A DNA stretch of 64,000 nt, from assembly GCF_018260555.1 (NCBI RefSeq), contig NZ_JAGLBB010000005.1, positions 14,812-78,811 of the forward strand. The letters run 5' to 3'. The stretch is from Deinococcus sp. (GTDB lineage Bacteria > Deinococcota > Deinococci > Deinococcales > Deinococcaceae). The position numbers were made by a program, and so were the translations under genes. Below, one piece after another: positions 34,563-41,878 of this stretch (within the stretch, counting starts at the first letter, position 1; every line of letters starts with the position of its first letter). Below the pieces are notes generated by a model. It had not been told where the DNA came from and did no database searches. It worked only from the letters and a program-made list of their open reading frames with translations.

Positions 34563-36395
34563 ATGACCAATGCCTCCCCGGTGCGCCGCCCGTCCGTCAA
34601 AGACACGACCCAGTCCACGGTCACGCCCACCATACCCAATCGCACTTCCACCCCAGGCCCCGCTGCCCCGACCGGCAACGCGGTCCTGAAAGCCGCCCTG
34701 GCGTACGCGCGCGAGCACAAGGACGTCCTCGCCCACGCCCTGCAAAGCGGCGTCCTCCTGTCCCGCGAATCCCGGCCACGCCCCATCGCGATCATCAAGC
34801 TCAAACCCCTGCTCGACAGCATGGACCGCGCGGAACTCCTCACCGTCCGCACGCTCATGCAGAGAAACGGCGGGCTGGAGTTCTACGCGGCGCTGGCAAA
34901 ACATTACGGCGGTAACTACGCCCTTGCCATCCAGAAGAAAATCGGCACGTCCACTGACCTGAACAAGGAGCAGCTCAGCCTGCACGCCTTCATTGAACAG
35001 CTGACGATCCGCGCCGTGTACATGAATGACTCGGACCTGAATACCCTGAAAGAAGACCTGGACCTTCAGGACGCCGACCGCGACAAGAATGCCATCGAGA
35101 AGGAAAGCAACCTGCAACCCCAGCGGCTCCTGGCCTTCTTCGGGTACCACGCCGGGCCTCTCGTGACCGGCCTGTGGGGCTTTCAGATGCGGGCGTTCCT
35201 ACCCATTCCACTGAACGAGATCAAGGATCCGGCCGTTCGCGCCAGGCGCACCGTGTTCAACGATCCGATCCTGGTCTTCCGCGGTACGGACGGCGTGCAG
35301 GTCACGAACCGCGAGGGCGGCGTGGATTCCATCTTCGCGAACTTCGCCAAGGACAGCGTCGGCGTCAATCAGGTGAACGCCAACTGGGAACTCATTACCG
35401 TGACCCTCTCGCAGGTGAAGCAGGCGATCTTCGCCGGTCACAGCCTCGGCGGGGGCCTCGCGCAGGTCGTAGCGGCCCGGAGGCCGGAGAAAGTCACTCA
35501 GGTCGTGACCTTCCAGGCCCCTGGCGTGACGGACGAAATGGCGGCCAGGTTCACGGAGAAGACCGACGCACGCAGCACGCACTACCGCATGGCTGGTGAC
35601 ATCGTGCCGCTGAGCGGTGACACGCACCTGCCCGGTCAGATCGAGTACCTGACGCGCTTCACGCGCGCGCGGGGCAACCCGAACTTCAGACCGGCGGTCG
35701 ACATGACGAACAGTCACAAGGCGTTCCCGCTGACCACAGCACTTCAGGGAATGAACCCAGCTGAGCTCACACCGGAGCAGAAGGCCATCCTGCAGTACGG
35801 CGCCCATGACATCCAGGAAGCGGGCGGCACGCAGGTGCGCGTGACACCAAGCGGCGGCGTGAGCACCACACAAGATCCCCGCCTGAAAGCGGAATCGGGA
35901 CGCGAAAGTATTCTCCCGTCCCTCATGCGGGGCATGAACTACGCCGACGAGATGGTCGAGGCGAACATCGGGTACAACGCTCTCCTCGAGGCCACGCAGC
36001 AGAAGCTCAAGAAGGTCGAAACGTATGCGGCGTTCAAAGCCGTCTGGAAGTGGGTGGAGGAGGTCAAGACCGTGCCCCTGAGCGAAGGGCAGCGCGCTGT
36101 CATCAAGTCCCTGGGGATCGGCCCGACCAAGAACTTGACCGTCCCCATCCCGATCCCTGGGCGAGGAACCGGCGTCCTGGATACGTTCAACCTGCCGATC
36201 CCCCAACTCATGACGCCGAGTACCCTTCCGAGCGTGCTCACCAAGATTGCCGCGAGGGGAAATCAGGTAACCATTCGCGACCCGGACCGGAGTGCGGTCC
36301 TGCAGCAATTCGTCAGCCACTGGATGAGCTGGCACCCTGGACGCGATGACGCGAATGGCTGGATCGCCCGGCTCCAGAAGGAAGGTGTCCAGTGA
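34563..36395 (+). CDS. Class 3 lipase-like alpha/beta hydrolase, possible effector, 610 aa
   Basis: The ATG at 34563 follows GGGAGAGGAG. Residues about 1-40 are a Thr/Pro-rich, probably disordered tail, then a helical region, then a hydrolase core with VFRGTDGV (oxyanion strand), FAGHSLGGGLAQVVA (nucleophile elbow with Ser), YRMAGDIVPL (Asp) and SHKAF (His candidate). This is the motif order of class 3 lipases and of Tle-type antibacterial phospholipases. There is no signal peptide. The C-terminal 200 residues are unassigned. The stop overlaps a small lipoprotein gene (GTGA), as in phospholipase effector-immunity pairs; that role is inference. Confidence 0.75.
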   Translation: MTNASPVRRPSVKDTTQSTVTPTIPNRTSTPGPAAPTGNAVLKAALAYAREHKDVLAHALQSGVLLSRESRPRPIAIIKLKPLLDSMDRAELLTVRTLMQRNGGLEFYAALAKHYGGNYALAIQKKIGTSTDLNKEQLSLHAFIEQLTIRAVYMNDSDLNTLKEDLDLQDADRDKNAIEKESNLQPQRLLAFFGYHAGPLVTGLWGFQMRAFLPIPLNEIKDPAVRARRTVFNDPILVFRGTDGVQVTNREGGVDSIFANFAKDSVGVNQVNANWELITVTLSQVKQAIFAGHSLGGGLAQVVAARRPEKVTQVVTFQAPGVTDEMAARFTEKTDARSTHYRMAGDIVPLSGDTHLPGQIEYLTRFTRARGNPNFRPAVDMTNSHKAFPLTTALQGMNPAELTPEQKAILQYGAHDIQEAGGTQVRVTPSGGVSTTQDPRLKAESGRESILPSLMRGMNYADEMVEANIGYNALLEATQQKLKKVETYAAFKAVWKWVEEVKTVPLSEGQRAVIKSLGIGPTKNLTVPIPIPGRGTGVLDTFNLPIPQLMTPSTLPSVLTKIAARGNQVTIRDPDRSAVLQQFVSHWMSWHPGRDDANGWIARLQKEGVQ

Positions 36396-36823
36396 GGATG
36401 TTCTACGCCGCTGTGCTGATGTGTATGGTCAGCGGGTGCATGGAAGGACGGTCAATGAAAGAGTGGACTCGGGAAGAATTGATGGCGTACGCCGTCGCCG
36501 CCGTGAAAGAGCACGCGCCCGTGAAGGAGATCCCATGCGCGCGTCCTCCCGCCGACTCGTTAAAAACCTGCTTCAGTGTCGACGGCCCGTCCGGCAGCGT
36601 CACGACTGTCCTGTCAGAAGTGCTGAGCAAGGACCTGAAGCCCCTGGGGGACTGGCGGTTCACCGGGGGGAGCGCCGCTGCGACGTTCAGGACGGGGGGC
36701 AGCAGGCCTCTTGATCTGGACCTGCTGTACGGCGCGGATGATGGCGTGACGGTCATCCTGGAAGACCTGCCGGAGGGAGCGCAGGGCGTCCTGTCTGTGT
36801 TCGTGCAGGAGAGCCCCTACTGA
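36392..36823 (+). CDS. Small lipoprotein coupled to the lipase, possible immunity protein
   Basis: 143 residues. The GTG start overlaps the lipase stop, with GGAAGG upstream; an ATG lies two codons later. The N-terminus FYAAVLMCMVSGCMEG is a short lipoprotein signal with a lipobox-like VSGC. The mature part has a Cys pair (EIPCARPPADSLKTC) and beta-rich C-terminus. Tle-type lipases are commonly encoded next to periplasmic lipoproteins that block them, so immunity is a reasonable guess from context; no sequence family is recognised. Confidence 0.7.
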   Translation: MRMFYAAVLMCMVSGCMEGRSMKEWTREELMAYAVAAVKEHAPVKEIPCARPPADSLKTCFSVDGPSGSVTTVLSEVLSKDLKPLGDWRFTGGSAAATFRTGGSRPLDLDLLYGADDGVTVILEDLPEGAQGVLSVFVQESPY

Positions 36824-36835
36824 CGCGCGGTGCCT

Positions 36836-36886
36836 GACCGAAGCGAGTGCCGTCTGGAACTTCTCCCAGCGGCACTCGCTTCGGTC
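36836..36886. repeat. Perfect 17-bp inverted repeat after lipoprotein gene
   Basis: GACCGAAGCGAGTGCCG at 36836-36852 and its exact reverse complement at 36870-36886 are separated by 17 bases. It lies between two convergent genes and lacks a T-run on either side, so it may be a Rho-assisted or bidirectional terminator, or an RNA-stabilising hairpin. Confidence 0.75.
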
Positions 36887-36901
36887 GGGTGGTGGCACAC
36901 G

Positions 36902-37782
36902 TTACGGTTTCTGAACCTCGTGAGGCGGCGCGGCCCACTCCCAGCCTCTGGTGGGGCCTTCCAGCTGGCGGATCTTGAGGTTCACGCGCCCGACGCTCAG
37001 CACCTGGCACTTGCCGTACCGCTTGTGCACCACGACGTCGCCCTTCTGGTAGGCGGTCAGGGGCGCGAACGGCTCGGGGTTCAGGCTGGCCAGCCTCCCC
37101 TCCTCGAACGCGATCCGCAGGGTGAGGTGTTCATGCCAGTGCAGGTCCGGCGCGGGGTACGCGCGTCGATGCCCTCGAACGCGATCCGCAGGGTGAGGTG
37201 TTCATGCCAGCGCCGGGCGTACCGGTTGTCCGGGGCCTGGGCGAGGGTGCGCTCATGGATACGCAGCTGCTCCTGCAGGCGACCGATCCGGCGGCGCACG
37301 ACGCCAGGGTCGGACTTCTGCCGGGCGCGGCGCTCGGCCCCCAGTGCGCGGCCGCGCCAGTAGTCGGCCAGCTTGTCCTCTAGGGCGGCCTTGCGCATGT
37401 TCTGGTCGCTGCGCTCGATGGCGCGGCGGTGACGCTTCTCGCTGTGGTGCCCGATCTTGATGGGCTCCCCGTCGGGCGGGAGGCCCTGCAGGGCGGCCGT
37501 GACGCGCTGCTCAGACCGGCTGACGGCCGCCGCCGCGTGACCGGCGAAGCGCTGCACGCGGGCCTGCGGGTCATCCGGGTCCGCTTCGTGCGTGATCTCC
37601 CCTACGCGGGCGAGCAGGTGGTCCTCGCGGCTGGGCGTCCAGACGGCCACCCAGGCCCCGGTGCGGCCCCACCACTTGAACCCGGCGGCCTTGACCAGGG
37701 CGTACTCGTTGGCGTCCAGGCGGTTTTCCGGAGTCCAGCGGAGCGTATCGTCGTCCACCGAATAAATGGCACGGCCATTCAT
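36902..37782 (-). pseudogene. DUF3560-type gene disrupted by a repeat-linked frameshift
   Basis: The ATG at 37782 has GGAG upstream and overlaps the HNH stop. The N-terminus (IYSVDDDTLRWTPENRLDANEY, FKWWGRTGAWVAVWTP) and HSEKRHRRAIERSDQNMRKA match the DUF3560 pattern. The open frame ends early at 37081 after 233 codons. Past a 38-base direct repeat, another frame carries the expected continuation (RIAFEEGRLASLN, then a KRYGKCQVLSVGRVNLKI region) down to a TAA at 36902. The two repeat copies are 71 bases apart, not a multiple of three, so the gene is broken or read as a shorter protein. Confidence 0.65.
37102..37210. repeat. Two 38-bp direct repeat copies in DUF3560 gene
   Basis: The same 38 bases occur at 37102-37139 and 37173-37210. 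The 33 bases between are only loosely like what follows the second copy, so this is either an old tandem duplication that diverged or a recombination scar between related genes. It shifts the reading frame of the host gene. Confidence 0.8.
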
Positions 37783-38303
37783 AGGTGACTCCAGTTCTTC
37801 CGGGCGATGATTTTAGCCACGCTGTTGCGGTCTATTCCATACTTTCGGGCCAGAGCAGAGACTCGCGCCCCAGCGGCAGCCTTAGCACGAAGCTCAAGGA
37901 CTTGCGCCTCGGTGAGTTTCGCTTTCGGCGCGCGTTCGCCGCGCACCTGACGGCCTTTGGCCTTTTTGTCAGCCATGTTGTCGGCGTGGGTGCCGAGGAA
38001 CAGGTGCTCTACATCAACACACCGCGGGTTGTCACACTTGTGCATCACGAGAAGGCCGTCAGGAATCGGGCCGTGCACCAACTCCCAGGCATATCTATGG
38101 GCAGCAACACTTCCTTCTGCCTTCCGGCCTCGACTGAAACGGCCGTATCCAGTCTTGAGGATTGTCCCAGTCCACACGAGGCACTCTCCAGAACGCTCCG
38201 TCTGCGCGAAGAAGCGTTCAACAGGCGAGCGCACCTCCCGGTGAATCTTCCGTCCTTTGTTTGGGTGACTGGTCGCCGTGCCGTTCGTGACCGGGCCGGT
38301 CAC
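37779..38303 (-). CDS. HNH homing-type endonuclease with C-terminal HTH
   Basis: 174 residues. The GTG overlaps the upstream stop and its own stop overlaps the next start. The HNH core reads AAHRYAWELVHGPIPDGLLV, MHKCDNPRCVDVEHL and GTHADNMADK, as in free-standing phage HNH endonucleases. A C-terminal KLTEAQVLELRAKA...ALARKYGIDRNSVAKII is an HTH of the kind that gives such enzymes site choice. The gene is lower in GC than its neighbours, consistent with later arrival in the operon without breaking it. Confidence 0.88.
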   Translation of the reverse strand: MTGPVTNGTATSHPNKGRKIHREVRSPVERFFAQTERSGECLVWTGTILKTGYGRFSRGRKAEGSVAAHRYAWELVHGPIPDGLLVMHKCDNPRCVDVEHLFLGTHADNMADKKAKGRQVRGERAPKAKLTEAQVLELRAKAAAGARVSALARKYGIDRNSVAKIIARKNWSHL

Positions 38304-38668
38304 CGCTCCACCGCCACGGCCGCGAGCAGCAGCCCGCCCTCGCGGTCCACGGTGACGTTGATGCGGTGGCCCATGATCGACTGGAGGCTCACGGCCTCCC
38401 CGATCTGCAGGTCGGTGCCCTCAGCGGCCACCAGTTCCAGGACCTCGCCTTCGCGCGTGGTGACGGTGACTCCCCAGATCGGGGTCACGTTGGCGGGCGT
38501 GGCGAGCTGCACGTCGAGCAACTCCTCGCTGTCCCCCGTGTCACGCGGGAGCTGCCGCCGGAGCACGACGACCAACCCCGCCGCGTCGAGCGCAGCGAGG
38601 GTGTCGTCACCGTTCGGGCCGAGCGCCTCGACGGCAATCTGCCGGGCGCGGTACAGGTCGATCTTCAT
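38300..38668 (-). CDS. Hypothetical protein, 122 aa
   Basis: ATG at 38668, overlapping the upstream stop. A helical start (YRARQIAVEALGPNGDDTLAALDAAGL) then beta-rich (GEVLELVAAEGTDLQIGEAV). No family known to me. Second last intact small gene of the minus-strand operon before the HNH gene. Confidence 0.6.
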   Translation of the reverse strand: MKIDLYRARQIAVEALGPNGDDTLAALDAAGLVVVLRRQLPRDTGDSEELLDVQLATPANVTPIWGVTVTTREGEVLELVAAEGTDLQIGEAVSLQSIMGHRINVTVDREGGLLLAAVAVER

Positions 38669-38913
38669 GCCCTCACCTCCAGCAGAGCCAGATCCGCCTG
38701 GACGATGAACAGCGCCTCGGTGCCGGTGGTGGACGGTTCGAGCGGGTAGCGGTCGCCGTCGGTGCCGGTGATCGCGCTGTCCTCCGGGTGGACGGCGTGA
38801 ACGGTCGCGCGGAAGTCGCGGCGGCCGCTGCGGGGCGTGAAGGTCACGCCCACCACCTCCCAGGTGACTTCATCCATGCGGCGCAGTTCCCAGTCCTGCA
38901 CGACGGGGTTCAC
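38665..38913 (-). CDS. Hypothetical protein, 82 aa
   Basis: The GTG at 38913 overlaps the upstream gene stop. Beta-rich (WEVVGVTFTPRSGRRDFRATV) with a hydrophobic C-terminus (TEALFIVQADLALLEVRA). No family recognised; its place in the operon is the only context. Confidence 0.55.
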   Translation of the reverse strand: MNPVVQDWELRRMDEVTWEVVGVTFTPRSGRRDFRATVHAVHPEDSAITGTDGDRYPLEPSTTGTEALFIVQADLALLEVRA

Positions 38914-39122
38914 TCGCGCCCCCGACCGGCGTTCTCCAGCAGCCGGAACTGGTGCTCGGGGGCGAGGGCGGCGCGGTGGCCAGCCGTGATGGCGTCCAGT
39001 TGGGCGAGTTCGGCGGTGAGGACGGCGCGGCGCTGCTCGATGGCCTGGAGGGCACGGGTCCGTTCCTCGGGCGTGAGGGGGGCGGCGGCGCAGCTGGCGG
39101 TGAGGTGTTCGAGCGCGGTCAT
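38910..39122 (-). CDS. Small coiled protein, 70 aa
   Basis: ATG at 39122 overlapping the upstream stop (ATGA). Almost entirely one long helix (EERTRALQAIEQRRAVLTAE, LAQLDAITAGHRAALAPEHQ). Longer frames to 39653 read Arg/Pro-rich antisense-like sequence and are rejected. Confidence 0.55.
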   Translation of the reverse strand: MTALEHLTASCAAAPLTPEERTRALQAIEQRRAVLTAELAQLDAITAGHRAALAPEHQFRLLENAGRGRE

Positions 39123-39544
39123 GCGGCGGCCTTGATGTGCGGGAAGGTGAAGGCCAGGAAGTCCCAGACGGCGCGGGCGTCGGGTTCGGTCAGCGCGGCG
39201 AGGCTGTAAACGGCGCGGTCGAGCGCGGCGGCGGCGAAGGCGTAGTGCGTACCGCTGGGCACTCCGGCGCGGGCCATGAGGCGGTGCAGGCGGGCGGCGC
39301 GGGCCTTGCCGATCGGGGCGGCTTCGAGGACCTCGTGGGTGACGGTGGTGGTCGTGGCGCTGCGCAGGATGTTGACGGCGTGGCGCAGGTCGCAGGGCTG
39401 GCCGTCCACGACGGCTTCGATTCCGGCGGGCGTGCGGGTCAGGGTGACGGCGTGCTGGCGGGTCTGGATGATGGCGCCGTCCATGCGGTCGTAGGTGACG
39501 GTGTTCCAGGTGCGGGTGGTGGCGCGGGGTGCGGTATCTTGCAT
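39119..39544 (-). CDS. Hypothetical protein, first gene of minus-strand operon, 141 aa
   Basis: ATG at 39544 with AGAGGA upstream, 81 bases from a strong promoter. N-terminal beta part (TWNTVTYDRMDGAIIQTRQH, PAGIEAVVDGQPCDLRHAV) and a helical C-terminus with PIGKARAARLHRLMARAG. No named family. All five downstream genes overlap in turn, so this start drives the whole operon. Confidence 0.65.
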   Translation of the reverse strand: MQDTAPRATTRTWNTVTYDRMDGAIIQTRQHAVTLTRTPAGIEAVVDGQPCDLRHAVNILRSATTTTVTHEVLEAAPIGKARAARLHRLMARAGVPSGTHYAFAAAALDRAVYSLAALTEPDARAVWDFLAFTFPHIKAAA

Positions 39545-39624
39545 GGCGATCCTCTGTTCGGGGGGATTTCAGGTCGGGGGCGCTCTTTCTTTGCCGGAGG
39601 TTGCGCCCCTTCTCTGATGCCTGA

Positions 39625-39653
39625 ATGTTAGCGCATGTTCTAAAATTAGTCAA
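39625..39653 (-). promoter_or_regulatory. Strong promoter with putative operator, facing HTH gene
   Basis: On the minus strand, TTGACT (39648-39653) and TAACAT (39625-39630) are separated by exactly 17 bases. Two copies of TCTAAAAT (39639-39646 and 39657-39664) lie within and beside the -35, 18 bases apart, and could bind the small HTH protein encoded in the other direction. The second copy also gives a TAAAAT -10 for that gene. Confidence 0.7.
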
Positions 39654-39681
39654 CTGTCTAAAATCGTGCTACCGTAGTGAC

Positions 39682-39890
39682 ATGAACTGGGAGCAGCTGC
39701 AAGAAGACCTCATCCGCCGAATCCGCGAGCAGCCACGAGGCTTCCAAACGGCACTCGCAGAGAAGCTCAATGTCGCCCCAGCCAGCGTGGCCTCCTACAC
39801 CACGCGAGGCCGCGCCATCCCCCCCGCCCACATCACGCCCATCCTGGAAGAACTCGGCATCGAACTCACGATCACGACGAAGGCCAGCGC

Positions 39891-39894
<4 letters not shown>
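39682..39894 (+). CDS. Small HTH regulator, 70 aa
   Basis: ATG at 39682; a longer frame from 39625 would run through the promoter. RGFQTALAEKLNVAPASVASYTTRGRAIPP is a Cro/CI-type HTH, and the rest is a short C-terminal tail. It faces the minus-strand operon and its promoter, so it probably represses it and itself. Its stop overlaps the marC start (ATGA). Confidence 0.7.
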
Positions 39895-40580
<686 letters not shown>

Positions 40581-40593
40581 TCCGCCTCACCTA

Positions 40594-40620
40594 GTCCGGC
40601 TGATCTGGTCCGGCTGATCT
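40594..40620. repeat. Short tandem repeat after marC
   Basis: The 13-base unit GTCCGGCTGATCT occurs twice with a period of 14, with weaker copies on both sides (40565-40631). It could be slippage sequence; no hairpin or terminator is seen. Confidence 0.55.
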
Positions 40621-40707
40621 GACCGGGCCGCCGGTAGGCCATTTGCCGCAGGGGCCGCAGGGAATCACTCAGCGTCCCGGCGTAACATTGACCTGACCGC
40701 CGCGCCC

Positions 40708-40713
40708 TAGAAT
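40708..40713 (+). promoter_or_regulatory. -10 element (TAGAAT) for HNH gene
   Basis: TAGAAT lies 7 bases before the ATG at 40721, the leaderless spacing, and overlaps the other in-frame ATG at 40712, which it therefore excludes as start. A TTGACC at 40688 is 14 bases upstream, short for a -35. Confidence 0.55.
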
Positions 40714-40720
40714 GCCGTGC

Positions 40721-41278
40721 ATGACCTCCAGAACGGACGTGCAGGAAGACACCCGAATACCTCGTATTGCGGCCGACCTGAACGCGCCGCGTGTGCTGGT
40801 CCTCAACGCCTCGTACGAGCCGCTGCACGTCACGAGTGCCAAGCGGGCCATCACACTGGTGCAGTACGGCGTGGCCGAGATTCTGGAGGACAGCGCCGAC
40901 GTGGTCCGCTCGCCCAGCACCGTCATGACTGTGCCCAGCGTGATCCGTCTGCGCCGCTACGTGCGCCGCCCGCGCGTGCACCCGGTGCCGTTCAATCGCC
41001 GCAACGTCCTGCGCCGCGACACCTTCGCCTGCCAGTACTGCGGCTCGCCGGAGGAACTCACGCTCGATCACGTGCTGCCCCGCTCGCGCGGCGGGCGGCA
41101 CACCTGGGAGAACGTCACGACCGCCTGCCGCGCCTGCAACCAGCGCAAGGGCAACCGCACGCCCGAGGAGGCCGCCATGCCGCTGCGCACCCCCCCGCGC
41201 GCCCCGACCTTCGGGGTGTACGCCCACGGGCAGTTCGCGCACTGGCAGCCGCAGTGGAGCCGCTACCTGGGCGGCTGA
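40721..41278 (+). CDS. Chromosomal HNH endonuclease-family protein
   Basis: 185 residues. The HNH core FACQYCGSPEE, LTLDHVLPRSRGGRHTWENV, TTACRACNQRKGNRTPEEA has paired CxxC zinc ligands and all catalytic residues. The N-terminal 90 residues (APRVLVLNASYEPLHVTSAKR, AITLVQYGVAEILE) match the widespread HNH proteins of actinobacteria, cyanobacteria and Deinococcus whose role is not settled, possibly DNA repair. Start set at 40721 because of the -10 box. Confidence 0.9.
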   Translation: MTSRTDVQEDTRIPRIAADLNAPRVLVLNASYEPLHVTSAKRAITLVQYGVAEILEDSADVVRSPSTVMTVPSVIRLRRYVRRPRVHPVPFNRRNVLRRDTFACQYCGSPEELTLDHVLPRSRGGRHTWENVTTACRACNQRKGNRTPEEAAMPLRTPPRAPTFGVYAHGQFAHWQPQWSRYLGG

Positions 41279-41425
41279 GCCGGACGCCCAGAAGCCGCGC
41301 TGCGCCCACTCGCCCTGCGGCGCAGCTCTCCGGGTCTGCCCGGCTGGAACGGTTGCTGCCCCCCAGCCTGCCCGCTCCGCTCGGCCCTCTCCCGCGCCCC
41401 GGGGGGGGGGCGACGTGGTGGCCGT

Positions 41426-41878
41426 TTACGGGCCGCGCGGGGGAAAGCGCACGAAGGTCAGCCAGAACGCCTCGAACGCGTGGATGGCGCCCAGGAAGTT
41501 CTCGAAACCCACGGGTTTGACCACGTACCCGCTGGCGTGGCGTTCGTACGAGGCGCGCACGTCGTCGTCTGCCTGGCTGGTGGTCAGCATGACGACCGGA
41601 ATGCTGCGCAGCTCGGGGTCGGCCTTGATTTCTTCCAGCACTTCCAGCCCGGTCTTGCGGGGCATGTTGATGTCCATCAGGATCACGTCGGGGCGGGGCG
41701 CGCCGCTGTGTTCACCCTCGCCACGCAGGAAGCGCAGGGCGTCCACGCCGTCACGCGTGACGTGCAGGCGGTTGGGAACGCGGGCGTCCTCGAAGGCTTC
41801 CAGGGTCAGCAGGACGTCCGGTTCGTTGTCCTCGACGAGCAGGATCTCGATGGGGTGGGGAGTGGATGGTGGGGTCAT
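41426..41878 (-). CDS. CheY-like response regulator (Rcp1 type)
   Basis: A single receiver domain of 150 residues. ILLVEDNEPDVLL holds the acidic pair, VILMDINMP the phospho-acceptor Asp, VVMLTTS the Thr/Ser and GYVVKPV the Lys. Rcp1-type regulators lack an output domain and work with multi-PAS or phytochrome-type kinases. Its ATG overlaps the stop of the kinase gene upstream, so the two are co-translated and probably form a phosphorelay pair. Confidence 0.93.
   Translation of the reverse strand: MTPPSTPHPIEILLVEDNEPDVLLTLEAFEDARVPNRLHVTRDGVDALRFLRGEGEHSGAPRPDVILMDINMPRKTGLEVLEEIKADPELRSIPVVMLTTSQADDDVRASYERHASGYVVKPVGFENFLGAIHAFEAFWLTFVRFPPRGP

Noticed and set aside
40688..40713. TTGACC plus TAGAAT as a -35/-10 pair for the HNH gene
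   Set aside because: Spacing of 14 bases is too short; only the -10 box is kept.
41397..41410. CCCC followed by ten G
   Set aside because: Homopolymer in an intergenic gap; could be a slippage or sequencing artefact and explains nothing nearby.
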